Source: Dipylidium caninum
Lineage: Eukaryota > Platyhelminthes > Cestoda > Cyclophyllidea > Dipylidiidae
Length of the DNA: 64,000 nucleotides
Assembly (NCBI GenBank): GCA_017562135.1
Contig: QEYB01000766.1
Location: 1 to 64,000 of the forward strand
Direction: 5' to 3'
Under the pieces are notes generated by a model, which saw nothing but the letters and a program-made list of their open reading frames with translations, ran no database searches and was not told the DNA's origin. A program made the position numbers and the translations under genes. Below, one piece after another: positions 36,501-59,866 of this stretch. Position 1 is the stretch's first letter. The number at the start of each line of letters is the position of its first letter.

Positions 36501-38182
36501 TCGAAGTTTTTTACAGCTCAACAGCCTCCAGTCCCCCACATCCCATTCGACAACCCAAAGGGAATCTACTGTTGACCTTAAAATACACTGACTGCCGATA
36601 CGACTCGGATGACACATCAGCACATGAATTTGTGTACTTGATACCAAGTAACAAGGCACTTGTCGGAAGGGAAATAAAACTTCAAAATGCGCTCCCATAG
36701 AGAGAATTATGCAATCCACAAGTTACTGACCCCACTTTTAAGTGCTGAACCTTGAAAGGCATCTGATAACTGAAATTCCCCAAAATTGAGGTAATTCCAA
36801 GATTGCCACAACCTCCCGAATTAAAAGTACATAAGAATCCTTTAAGTCCCCATTGGAGCAACCATCGCATTAGAGAGCAAAGACCAGATTGATGTAATAG
36901 AAACTAGGGCGTTACGTCCTTTCTTAACAGCCTAGAGACCCGTTGCAGGAAACTAAAAAGCAAAAAAAAACAATTTTTTAACAATGTCACAGGGAAGGGG
37001 AGAGCTAAGGTCCTACTATTATGAAAAAAATCAGGCCATCATAGAAGCAAAGAAGATTACTATAAAAGGATAAGAAGCTTTTTAACAAGAGACTTAAAAC
37101 AATCTTAGTTGCTAACTTTCTTGGGCGTCCGATTTGTACAACTCACTGTTCGCTGAAACCGCCTTAAGAACCAGCAGTCTGACACTACGACAACTTTCCG
37201 CCCTCAAAAGCACTCAGGCGACATGAAAGCACGCCTTAAAATTGTGTGGAATTGAGCGCACTTTGCTCCCCCATTGAATGGGATATAGAAAAATGGAAGG
37301 CATAGATGTCTGCTACCTCTAATAACGCCGCATTGTCAATCTTTTCTGGGACGAAGCTCATTTATTTATGGGCTTTTAGTTACACAGTGATGCCAATGTA
37401 TAAAACTCTAGCAACAGAAGAGAGTGCTGGGCATAACAAAAGAAATAGGGTTCGTACTCTCCTTGCGCCCCTTTGCTCATATAACAGTCGCACCTATCCG
37501 TACCCTGCCGCCGGCTTCGTCCTAAATCACGCCAGAAGTATATCACGGAATACAGTAGATAGCAGAATTCTGCCGAGTTTAAAGATGGATAGTTTGACAC
37601 TACTTGTAGCAAAGTGTGAGCGTAGTTGAGTTAATAAAATCGGCATTACCTTGATTGCCCTGTCTGCATCTGCAGCGGCTTCCTCGAAGCAAATCAAACG
37701 GAACAAGACGCAAGAGCGGTTACCCAAGGCCAGAGCTCTTAATTCATCAGAGGCTGCGTGGAAGAGTGCGGCTGTATAGAGTGAAAGCGCATTCTCCGCA
37801 TCGCCGGACTTCAGTGACCGATTACCCAACTCCCGCAATGTTCTCGAATTCTCATCTGACTTGACGTTAGCTTTTGTCACTGCCTCCCTCGTAGAAGGCA
37901 TCCCCAACACCTCTATACCGTGCTTTCCTACAAGGATCCAATACGCTTGATAACTATTAAGCCCAATCAAACGTATATTCTCGAAGCTTTACGATGGCCC
38001 ACACCGGTATTCGAAGCCTCCAAAGACCTGAGTAGATAACAAACGCGTTGAAAATCTGTCTCAGCCTCGCCAAATCTCTTCAGCCACTCCTTCTTTTTCC
38101 CCACCTTCGACATGCTCTCATCCACGACTTTGAAGTACTGCTTCACGAAAGTTTGCTGAATACCCATTTTCATACATTCCAT
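27519..38182 (-). CDS. SMYD4: SMYD4-like SET and MYND domain protein, six exons, about 685 aa
   Basis: In minus-strand order the exons are 38182-37993, 37927-37650, 36302-35885, 34996-34875, 33531-33268 and 28304-27519. All phases match and the sum is 2,058 bases. Exons 2-3 hold TPR-like helices (ALSLYTAALFHAA; RIGQCHQQLHRLSEARKHF). The end of exon 3 and exon 4 begin the SET fold (VTRDVSVGEILIVEKSYAS). Exons 4-5 hold the MYND zinc finger (FCSHC, CSGC, FCSPSC, then H and C), with a Gly/Asp-rich insert. Exon 6 holds the SET core NHSC at about 506-509, post-SET cysteines CACEAC at about 565-570 and two further CxxC pairs. The order TPR, split SET/MYND, post-SET is that of SMYD4. Human SMYD4 is about 800 residues; this one stops earlier, lacking most of the C-terminal TPR part. 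SMYD proteins are protein lysine methyltransferases; substrates here are unknown. A further 5' exon is possible (a TTTAG acceptor precedes the ATG). Confidence 0.88.
28900..29790 (+). mobile_element. Mariner-family transposase relic, copy 2 (most complete)
   Basis: Broken reading frames on the plus strand follow the order of a mariner transposase. An N-terminal part around 28991-29130 reads ENARRWFQTFRSGHFS, the well known RRWFxxFRSG segment. The linker with HLHRSLRNKP precedes the first catalytic Asp in ITTVDEKWILSDN (about 29320-29360), the mariner T-x-DEKW signature. After that comes WVDKKTAPG...RKPKFRRKK and a degraded second catalytic region near 29630-29660 (LLRDGG, where mariners have LHDNARPH). 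Stops and frame shifts interrupt it, so it is inactive. Terminal repeats were not recognised. It lies in intron 5 of the SMYD4-like gene. Confidence 0.8.
29858..30480 (+). mobile_element. Mariner-family transposase relic, copy 3
   Basis: It sits directly after copy 2 in the same orientation and is closer in sequence to the relic at 11760-12312. It lacks the N-terminal helix-turn-helix part and begins with the GGACCAGGCAGCAGTG block. Translations show AKPKFRQKP and later fragments such as IQLMPCMRKV, which align with copy 2. Many stops and shifts show decay. Confidence 0.68.
32665..32689. repeat. (GAA)8 trinucleotide repeat
   Basis: An uninterrupted GAA tract in intron 5 of the SMYD4-like gene. 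Confidence 0.9.
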
Positions 38183-39823
38183 CTCGGCAAAGTACCAGTC
38201 GTCACTAAATCACGTGAAAAAAAAACTCCAACTCAACAAAGTAAAATAATCTAGTTCTGTTGCAAACTAATCTAAAAACATCTTGCAGACCAGACTTAAA
38301 GCACAGATGTTCGTTTAACAGGCAAAGCAAACTATTGAATAGACCGCAATTTGTGAATCTATGAGGCAGATGCGGAAAGTGGGTATAAGTCGAGCATAAG
38401 CCATGAGTATGGTATCCAAGTTAACAAGAAGGCCATGCGGTAACAAAAAAAGTGTAATGCAAGTAGCTAGCCGGAAGAAGGGCGCACAAGTACATTTCCG
38501 CAAAAAAATCAATTCGTGCAAATGTCACAGATTTATTGCCAAAAAATAAAGCAAGCCCCAAAGAGACTCTAAAAAAAGGGAAGAAAAAAGATCACGCAAC
38601 AATGGAATGTAATGTTCGGATCTTTTCGCGTTTGCCACAAATATGCACGCATTCTTAGCAGCGAACTCACATTTAGGCTCGAGGGGCATATAAACTATAC
38701 ACTGAAGGAAAAAGCTTCGCAGCTATGGAAACCACCAGCTTTGCTCTTTGTAACGTCATCCTACTGTCCATTTGAGTAAACTCGCCTCTACGGTTAATAC
38801 ATCGCGTAGCGACACAAGCCTGTATATCATTTAAATTTCAACGCTGTAAGAGACATTAGAAACCGAGTAGGAGCGCATTTGATTTTGTAATCACGAGAAA
38901 CTCAGTTTCGAACAAACGGACACACGGCGGCACTTGAGGGGCACTCGGTATCCAAGGGGGCGGGGCCTTTGTTGGGTAATTTAAACTATGAATTTCCTTT
39001 GCGTCTTACAGAGAAAAAACTTTGGTTTTGCTTGCTGGTAGATGTTAATAATGTCTTAACTGGTTAAAATTTGGCAAATTTTATTTTTTCCAACTGGCAA
39101 CAGAAAATTATCAAATTACACATCATCAGCCAAGTACCACTCAGCTCGTTTACAACTATGTACAACCCTCTTTTTACCACCTAATTGACATTCGGAGCCC
39201 CACTAATACTATTTTTACATACTGATTAAACGCGACATTTACTCTCACGTGTTCCAAAAGCCCTATATTTAGGAGATTCACTAAAGACGTCTTGTGCGTA
39301 GACATTTGCTGAACCCTATCAAAATACGGAACTCATTTCGACTGGATATTGCGATTGCCATAACACGAAAGAAAGCAGATGACCCTGTTGCTCAGAGATT
39401 CATATCCGGCATTACTTATGACCGCGACTTTTATTTATACATATGTACCTATAAGATGCCGATACGTTGGTGTCTTATTTGTTTTCTATTTTGTTTTCAG
39501 ATAGCACAATTTGCCCTTTACTTACTCCTGTTGATGTCAGATCTTAGTACGAAATATATCAAAAAAGAAAAAATTTAATCCGAAAGTCTGCCCTATTAAA
39601 GGGACCCACATGTCATTTAAACAAGTCTAATCTTTGCAAGAATCGCTGCAACGAATTGGTTAATTTAACATTTTCCAACTTCTTCACCAACATGTGGAAA
39701 TCCGCCATTTCCAAAATACCTTGTTGGACTGCGAAACCCTCCTCGCCATAAATCCGCCTAACAAAGCGGAAAATTGCGTAAGACCGTAGTCACGTCCAAA
39801 CCCACGAATGACCATTTACGCAT
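38183..39823. other. Intergenic between the SMYD4-like and EF-hand-like genes
   Basis: AT-rich stretch holding the presumed promoter of the SMYD4-like gene and the 3' end of its minus-strand neighbour. No supported gene. A weak plus-strand ORF at 39294-39578 has no recognisable motif. Confidence 0.5.
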
Positions 39824-41490
39824 TTACATATTTTGACAGTAGAAGAGACGCTCAGCCAGAGCGCAAACGCGCGCAAATTCGTTGGCGTTCAAGGCGTAGT
39901 CCTCGTTGGCAACATCCAGCAGGAAGACGATCTCGTCGACTTGATCCTTCTTGAAAGATCCACTCATGAGAGCGTTTAAGGGTTCCTCCAGTTTCTGCAA
40001 GATTAGAATCAAACGCATTAAATGGTATTTTGGAGGCGGGAGGAGAAATCTATTAAAGTATTTCACCTTTCCCACAATAATTGACACTGGCTGGCTCGCT
40101 CAACTTATAGATTGTTAGGATGAAAGAAACTCACGTTAACTGGAATTAGTTGGGTCCTATTTTCCTTGTACTTGTTGAAGATTCGTGTGTAGTAGGGTAT
40201 TCTGTCGGGCCTTAGGGTACAATAACGTTTCATGTACTCCAACGGTCCCATATCTTCAAGGTTAAACGAAGAAGATGGCATTAAATGTCACCTCCGCACG
40301 GAATTCCGCCATCCTCGTACCCTCTTAACCCTCCCCGAAATGCACTAAACACGTAGTGTATGATTAACTCACAACAAATTTTTAACATACCTTCGAGGTG
40401 TTTTAAATTGAAAGGAATTGTGTAGCGCACCAGTGACTCCCTTGAAGAATTCCTATCGTGGTGGTCATGGCCTAATAAGTCTTTCATCATCTAATTAAAA
40501 GTAAGATGGGACGGCATCGAGCAGCCAAGGAGCATCCTCACTTCCACCTGGTCAGCATTAATTCCCGCCCGACTTACGTCCTTGTATCTGTAGGCGTAGG
40601 ACTGGCCCATGTCCAAGAGGCCGGTTTGCCAATTGGATGGTCGCATGTGGTGAAGCCTCGTGTGGAAGGAGTGGCAGAGCTCGAGCTGATTTTGCACTTC
40701 GGCCTGACGAAGCTCACATTGGTTGCGCACCACAGTCTGCCAGTATTCGAGGTACTCCGTCTGGCTCCGTGTCAGGCGGTCAAAGCGGGGGCCGTAGAAG
40801 AAGAAGGGCGCTCGGGAGCGCAAATGATCGTTGCAGGTGAGGCTCTGCTCACACCAACTGTTTCCATGGTGAAAGGGTATTTGGGCCAACAGTTCCTACC
40901 ATTCGGGTGAAGGTGGAAAAATCTCTTTAGTTACCCTTGCGAAAGATCCTCAGATAACCTGGCCCTGAGCCAGCATAAAATCATGCTACTCGAGTCTTCA
41001 TTTGGCTACAACGAAAGCCACCTCTGAGGGGCGAAGACAATCATGTGTGGTGGTAAAATCTTGTTGACGGGGTCGCCTTTCATATCAAATGTTATCTGAA
41101 CACCAAATTAGGCTACTGGGGACGAACGCGAGGCAAGTGACGGACGCAATGACTGAAAATGTGTGAGGAGAAGACGCATCCATGGGGCTAATAAACTCAC
41201 CGAAGGATCGTTGACTTGAAAGCGATTACAAGTCTCCACGAGGGTCTTTGCTCCCGTATTCGGGTCCACAATTTCCACTAGTGGGGCTTTCTTCTCGGGC
41301 ACGTGGTCTCTTAGTTGTTGCAGGGTCATCAGTGGAGGATCCCGGTGGGGGACTTCGAAAGGTTCCCTAAGGGTTTTAGATAGTGAGTGAGGGATGGTGC
41401 GAGACGTTGTCTAACTTTCTAGTAATTAAACTACACAGACTCCTCAGCCGCCGCAATTCCACCTCGGAGGCAGGCTTCATAGACACGTGC
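39824..41490 (-). CDS. Unrecognised protein with EF-hand-like C-terminus, at least six exons
   Basis: I do not recognise the family. In minus-strand order the exons are 41490-41435, 41366-41201, 40895-40578, 40490-40391, 40253-40135 and 39994-39824. All GT-AG and phases match, giving 309 codons plus stop, without a start codon, so the 5' end is missing. The largest exon encodes a Trp/Gln/His-rich helical segment (EYLEYWQTVVRNQCELRQAE). The next exons read HLEDMGPLEYMKRY and IPYYTRIFNKYKENRT. The last exon reads EEIVFLL-like helices around VDEIVFLLDV, then an EF-hand-like loop with degenerate Asp/Asn positions at about residues 280-293 and NEFARVCALAERLFY. Charged residues dominate and no signal peptide or membrane segment is visible, so it is probably intracellular. 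The degenerate loop may not bind calcium. An uncharacterised EF-hand-like protein is the safest description. Confidence 0.72.
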
Positions 41491-42961
41491 CTAGTAATAG
41501 AACCTCAAGAGTTCTCCCTCCACGTAAATGAGCCAACTTTCACACCTCAATCATAAGGCTCGCAATATTTGAGGGGGGGGGGTGAATTTAATTTAAAGAG
41601 AAATGTGGGATAATTTGCTTTACAAGGACATCTACTGCAGAAGTACGAGGCAGAAGGTTAGGTAAGATCAACATGTTTGTAAAAGGCGCAGTAGGGAGAG
41701 GCAAAGACTGTATCATAAAGACAAATTTAGCACAGGGTGGAAGCAAACCTAGTCTGAGTAGATGGGATCTAAAGGAACTTAAATGAGCAATGAGTAGTTG
41801 TGAATTTTTCAACAAGTGATGTTAGGGTGCCGAAATATCTGCAGCAAGGAAATAAATGAGGTATGCTTGCTGAGGTTAGACGACGTTCACTACAGAAGGC
41901 TATAGCACCGTGACAGAATCGCATCACGCAATATGTAGTCACCGGAATCCTACGTTTCATTCCTCCCGCGGTTTGCGCTATTGGAGACTTATGTGGATGA
42001 ATGAACACCCAAAAGCCATCAAAGTGCTTGAAGGAAAGGGGCAAAGGTTCCCTGCTGTGGAGCAGCTGACCTCATTGTAATGAGTAACTCCTGGATCAAA
42101 CAAAGTCGTCGTTGTCAGAATTCTACTCCACTTTCCACTCACAGATTCCGCTACAGTTCATTGTGTAGACGAATGTCTTGATTCAATTGAGGAGTGCAAG
42201 GCCTTGATTGGGAAGTTTTGACCATCGAGTTTGTGGAGCATTATTCAAAACAGGTCAACGGATCAAAGGGGATTAGGTGTTCAGATTGTTTGCGAATCAA
42301 CTTAGATCGCTTCTAATTAATTTAAGCATTCCAAAAAATTTTTGAGCCAAAATATTTTCTATTTATCAGAATTAAGTAGCACCTAATATTATCCGTAAAA
42401 TGTCGTCGCTACGGGAAAGGCAGAAGTTTGAATGGATTTAATGTTTACTCTCCTAAGCTTTAATAACATTGCGGATCATCTTTTCTACTTAAGGATAATG
42501 CCATTGCCACTGGATGCAAGAAATCGAAAATATAGGTGAAGTAAGTTCCTAATAATATTGCCCTCCCCAAAGTCCAGTTTATAATTTATTAACTAAACCG
42601 TTCAAAAACATGCAAACAAAACAATCGTGGTGTTCTGATCAAATCGGCGCGCTAAGTGTCTGCGAGGATCGACATCTGCAGCGTAAACAACCATTGAGAA
42701 AAATGACCATCCAGCATACTTAAAGTGTCTAGAGCTGGAGAAGTGGAAGAAACCATGCCTAGCGGATCAGACCATTGGAAGAGGTGGAATGTCTTTTATG
42801 ACGGCAAACGGGAGCCCTCAAGGGAGCACTTTAAACTTAACCACATATATTGTGGAAATGACTGCAAAAAATGGGTAATTTGTGAAGAATTAAAGGGAGA
42901 CTATCTAGCAGAATTCTTTAAATTTACCTCGAGGCGTTGTAACTACTTCACTACGACTTAC
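41491..42961. other. Probable intron or upstream region of the EF-hand-like gene
   Basis: No exon was found that would join the candidate first exon at 42962-43290 (ending phase 2) to the exon at 41490 (starting phase 0). At least one linking exon must lie here if the two belong together. A poly-G run lies near 41573-41582. The minus-strand ORF at 41769-42044 has no recognised motif or clear splice sites. Confidence 0.4.
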
Positions 42962-43290
42962 GACGGGAATTGAATGATAATCTCCTCCAAGGGCGCCGTT
43001 TTATTATCCTGACAATCATCGAAGATGCTATCACTTTTATCTTGAGCAAACTGACGAATATTCTCGTCTAGAGCCTCCAAATCCTTGATGTATTGAGTGG
43101 TAGCTTGTTGCGAAACTTCGACGAAACTTGGGTCCATCCTCACCTCTCCCCTCTGCGAGCCTCTTATTGATTCTCCTCGCCCACGTGCCCCTTTTGCGGA
43201 ATTCTGGGAAACTCCTTTCGCCCCGATCGCATTTGGGGCCGCGATGTGGGAATGATTGCGCTCTGTGATATCAGAATTAAGAATCAACAT
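42962..43290 (-). CDS. Candidate first exon or small gene, about 110 aa
   Basis: An ATG at 43290 opens a hydrophilic frame rich in Asn, Gln, Asp and Lys, with an internal MDPSFVEVSQQ and a helix-forming stretch YIKDLEALDENIRQFAQ. It ends at a good donor, GTAAGTCG, at 42961; if unspliced, a TAA stop overlaps the donor at 42958-42960. Hydrophilic, start-containing and donor-terminated, it looks like the 5' exon of the gene that continues at 41490, but the phases do not match directly, so an intermediate exon is required. No known domain is recognised. Confidence 0.4.
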
Positions 43291-45245
43291 GTCACTTCCA
43301 CCCGCTGACTAGTTCAAAGCAAATACGTCAAATATGTCAATATGTCAACGGAATTCTTTGATTAACTTGCTTCTGAAGCTTGCTAATCTGAACTTTTCAG
43401 TTCCAGGGATGACAACACTCCTAATTGACTGTTAACTATCACGCATGTGCGAAATTCGCCAGCAGGGAAATGAAGACTGTAATGCAAAAAATGGTGATTT
43501 CGAAGTTGTCCCCGAAGATCTTAGTGCCCCAAGTGGCATGAATTTGGGGTTTAGGGCATTTAACCAAGTAAAAACGACGAAAGCAGGTTCTTTTCGTCAC
43601 GATGGAGGAAAATGTAGCATGAGAAATGTTTTCTCGAAATACATTCAGTTTCCTCGTCTTCAGCCTAGCGCTGACGAGCAGCACCTCTTGTCACTACCCA
43701 TTTTACCTCGTCTCCTGTGCTTCCCAACCGCACCATCCACACAAAGGCTAAAAAGCTTCCCATTGTCTGTGTCACATTCAATGTCTCGGGATGATGGAAG
43801 GGTTTAACCACTTTGTAGCACTTGCGGCGGGTTAGTTCTTGAAAGACGTAAGAATCAATCGGTGAGACATGGTTACTTAGATCCTAAGGCTAGTTTCATG
43901 GCCTATTGAGTGTTCATTCCATAGGAGAAAGTAGTAAGGAGCGTGATAATTAGGGGAAATCACGGCCAGTAGGGTGTCAAGGAAGGAAATCTGTATAACC
44001 GGCCCTTGCGCGGTAATGGAGCTTGAAGCGACCCTTCAGAGTGTTGGCTGGACAGTTCGGCACTTGGGTGTTACTGTTAATCTCGCCTTGATTTCCGCAC
44101 ATCATTCGCAGCACTCGCCATCTTGGCTTGGCTCACTAGTTTTCCTCGAGGGCGTCTGCGTAGAATTATAAATCCTCCCGTTTATTTATCGACACCTTGT
44201 AAGGTCCCCAATGTTTCCTCTTTCTCCTCGTGAATTATCGTACTTTCTTACCACTAAGGCCAATTAAAGACCTTTTATTCCATGTTTTCTTGCGATTCTG
44301 TTAATACCTCGCCTTCCCCCATGACTATCCTCACATCGTTTTTTAGCTGAATGCGGTTATTTTGGTAATTATTTGAGATTGTCCACGATTCTAACATGTG
44401 ACTTCATTTGTGATATAAAATATGTATCACCTTATTTTGCGTCTCTCTTAAAAGTTACGAGGAGAGAATTGTTGTCAAGTAGCGTCTTGGAGCCATGAAA
44501 AGTGGTAAAAAGGACAGTCACTGATGTATATCACCAAGGGAATTCTCACCACCGGCGAATGGACAGTTAACAGAGCTATTCTGCTTCATAGAATTTTGTG
44601 GAGATTTCAGCTCCAAGGCATTTTAGCCCTTTGCGTCGTCTGGGTAAAGTCATTTTCGTCTGTAACAACCTTCAGTTGGGTTGCAGACTTGAGTGTACTC
44701 AGGATATGTAAATAACGTAAACAAATTCTTCGGTTTTTTCTATTCTAAAGTTACCGCCTTGCCTAACGAATGTACAGGCTTGCATGAAGCGTTAAAGATT
44801 TTGTTAAACCATCATACACGATTTGCAAGGCTCCATGTATTTCTGCCTCCGCTGATACGGAAGGGTGTATTAATGGTGCAGGATTTCAAGGAAATATTTA
44901 TTAACGAGTATTATTAAATACCGTCTCATGCTGTCTCCGTCAAATGTTGAAAATATAGCCCTAACAGATTTGTTTTTATTTTTCTTAGCACATATTCTGA
45001 AGCATGGCATAAAGTAATTCTGATACACGGTGATACAGATAAGAAAATTCGAACTCAAGAATTTTCGTCGATAGAATTTTATGTGGATTAACTATCATTT
45101 TTCTGGCGAGTTATAGCGCTACTCCTTCTTCCACCCCACTCTTTTTATATTTTATCATGATATTTCATGTGAATTTACAGATATATTACGCCGCCAAACA
45201 CGTTCTGTAGACAAAAATACTAAAAAAATTAACAGAGTAGCATAG
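43291..45245. other. Intergenic, upstream of the COE promoter
   Basis: No supported gene. A plus-strand ORF at 43445-43807 overlaps a minus-strand one without splice context. AT-rich sequence dominates from about 44.2 to 45.2 kb before composition shifts at the predicted COE promoter. Confidence 0.45.
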
Positions 45246-45342
45246 CCAATCAAGTGGTGTAGCGTCCCAAGGGAACGCATTCGCACTGTCCGCGGACCAA
45301 TCACGTAGCTCCACCTGCTGTTCTTGGCCAATCATCTATAAG
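45246..45342 (+). promoter_or_regulatory. Predicted COE promoter: three CCAAT boxes and TATA
   Basis: CCAAT occurs at 45246-45250, 45297-45301 and 45328-45332, all in plus orientation, each followed by C or CA. A TATAAG element sits at 45337-45342. Spaced about 51 and 31 bases apart and ending in a TATA, they form a compact core promoter pointing at the COE gene. Transcription would start near 45365-45375. Confidence 0.55.
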
Positions 45343-45369
45343 AAAAGGTTTGCCCGTGCTCACGGGCCA

Positions 45370-45977
45370 GTGTAGTAAGTCGATAGCTCTCTAGAACCTT
45401 GCGGAATTGCGCACAGCTGGAGGAGGGGGGAGGGTGGCAGTGGGAAGGAGGGGCAAGAGGAAGGGGTGCCCACTGGGAATTCGCCCACGACGACTAGCTT
45501 TTCATTTTTGATGAGCTTTATCCTACACGCGCGCGCGCACGCACGAACCTCTCTCCAGTGGCCCATAACTGCACACACACACGCACTCCCGGTGAGACGC
45601 GTTGCAGCGTCCACAGAGAGCGCGGTTAGCGCAGCACTATTTCTCTGCCTTTTGCCCCACGGCACACAGCGTGTCTACTGCTGCTTCTGCTGTTAGAAGA
45701 ACTCCTCTGAGAGCGTCCTACACCCACAGGCAGTCGACTGTGCCGTTCAGCTAGCGGGAGACGGAAAAAGACCTTTGGGAGTCGATACGCAAAGGAGCGC
45801 AGAACGCGTACACACGCACCCGTTCGCGTTGGTTTTTCGATCACCAGCGAAGAGGAACCACCACTTGTGAGGAAAAAGGTCTTTCCATCGGGAGCGATCA
45901 ACTTTAACCGACGAGGACCATCCCCCGAGGGAAAAGGAAGAAGGGAAGGGGGAAAAAGGCAAAGGAAGGCAGAAGAG
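45370..45977 (+). other. Predicted 5' untranslated exon of COE
   Basis: A GC-richer block from the predicted start site to a strong donor (GAG followed by GTGAGTG at 45978). No long ATG-initiated frame continues to the coding exon. Splicing to the TTTTTAG acceptor at 46735 would place the first coding ATG directly at the exon border. Contains short GC and AC dinucleotide runs around 45530-45585. Confidence 0.45.
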
Positions 45978-46735
45978 GTGAGTGTATGATTACACAACTG
46001 ATCGTACATACGAGCACACACACATTCCTGACTCTTCATATCTTCGAGGCTATGAGAAATCATAAAACAGCGGGTTATTTTATTTTCAACTGAGTGGTCG
46101 TGATATCCCGATGCGCGCGTTATACGACACGGGCCTCTCAACCCTTTGGAGGATACGAAATGATCCGGTCTCTGCAAATAGTAACTGCTCGAATATTACG
46201 GCAACATAGTGGAAGCAAAACTTTATTCACAAAAGTAGGATGGAATGTGTGGAAAATGTTTAATTTTGTTGTTAAGTAATTTAGCCTTAGGCAGTTAAGG
46301 CATAGATACGTGGAGGTCTGACAACACTCCCTCCTGAACTAAATGACCAGGACTTTCCATTGAGCTGTTAAGGAAAGTAAGACTTCAGGACGTTCGCCTG
46401 CCTCATTGACAAACTTCACTGATCGTGGAAGCACTCGGAAATCAGTAGGGATTTACCGAGCATAAATGACACTTGTTTGAAATCTACCGGAATAGTTTAA
46501 GGCTTAATATAAAGCACCAAGCTTGTTTTAAGAGAGTGGAACCCCTAATCATATTCACTTGCGAAATAGGACTAGTACATTAATTTCTTAGGTGGTTCTG
46601 CTGAACTTCAAACCATTTTAGCGCAGATATTTTTCGGAGACGCTGCAAGTGCATGTGAACATGCGGTTCAGTAGTTTTAACCTCAAGATATACAATTTAT
46701 CATACCATAGGTAAACGAATAGAACCCGTTTTTAG

Positions 46736-59866
<13,131 letters not shown>

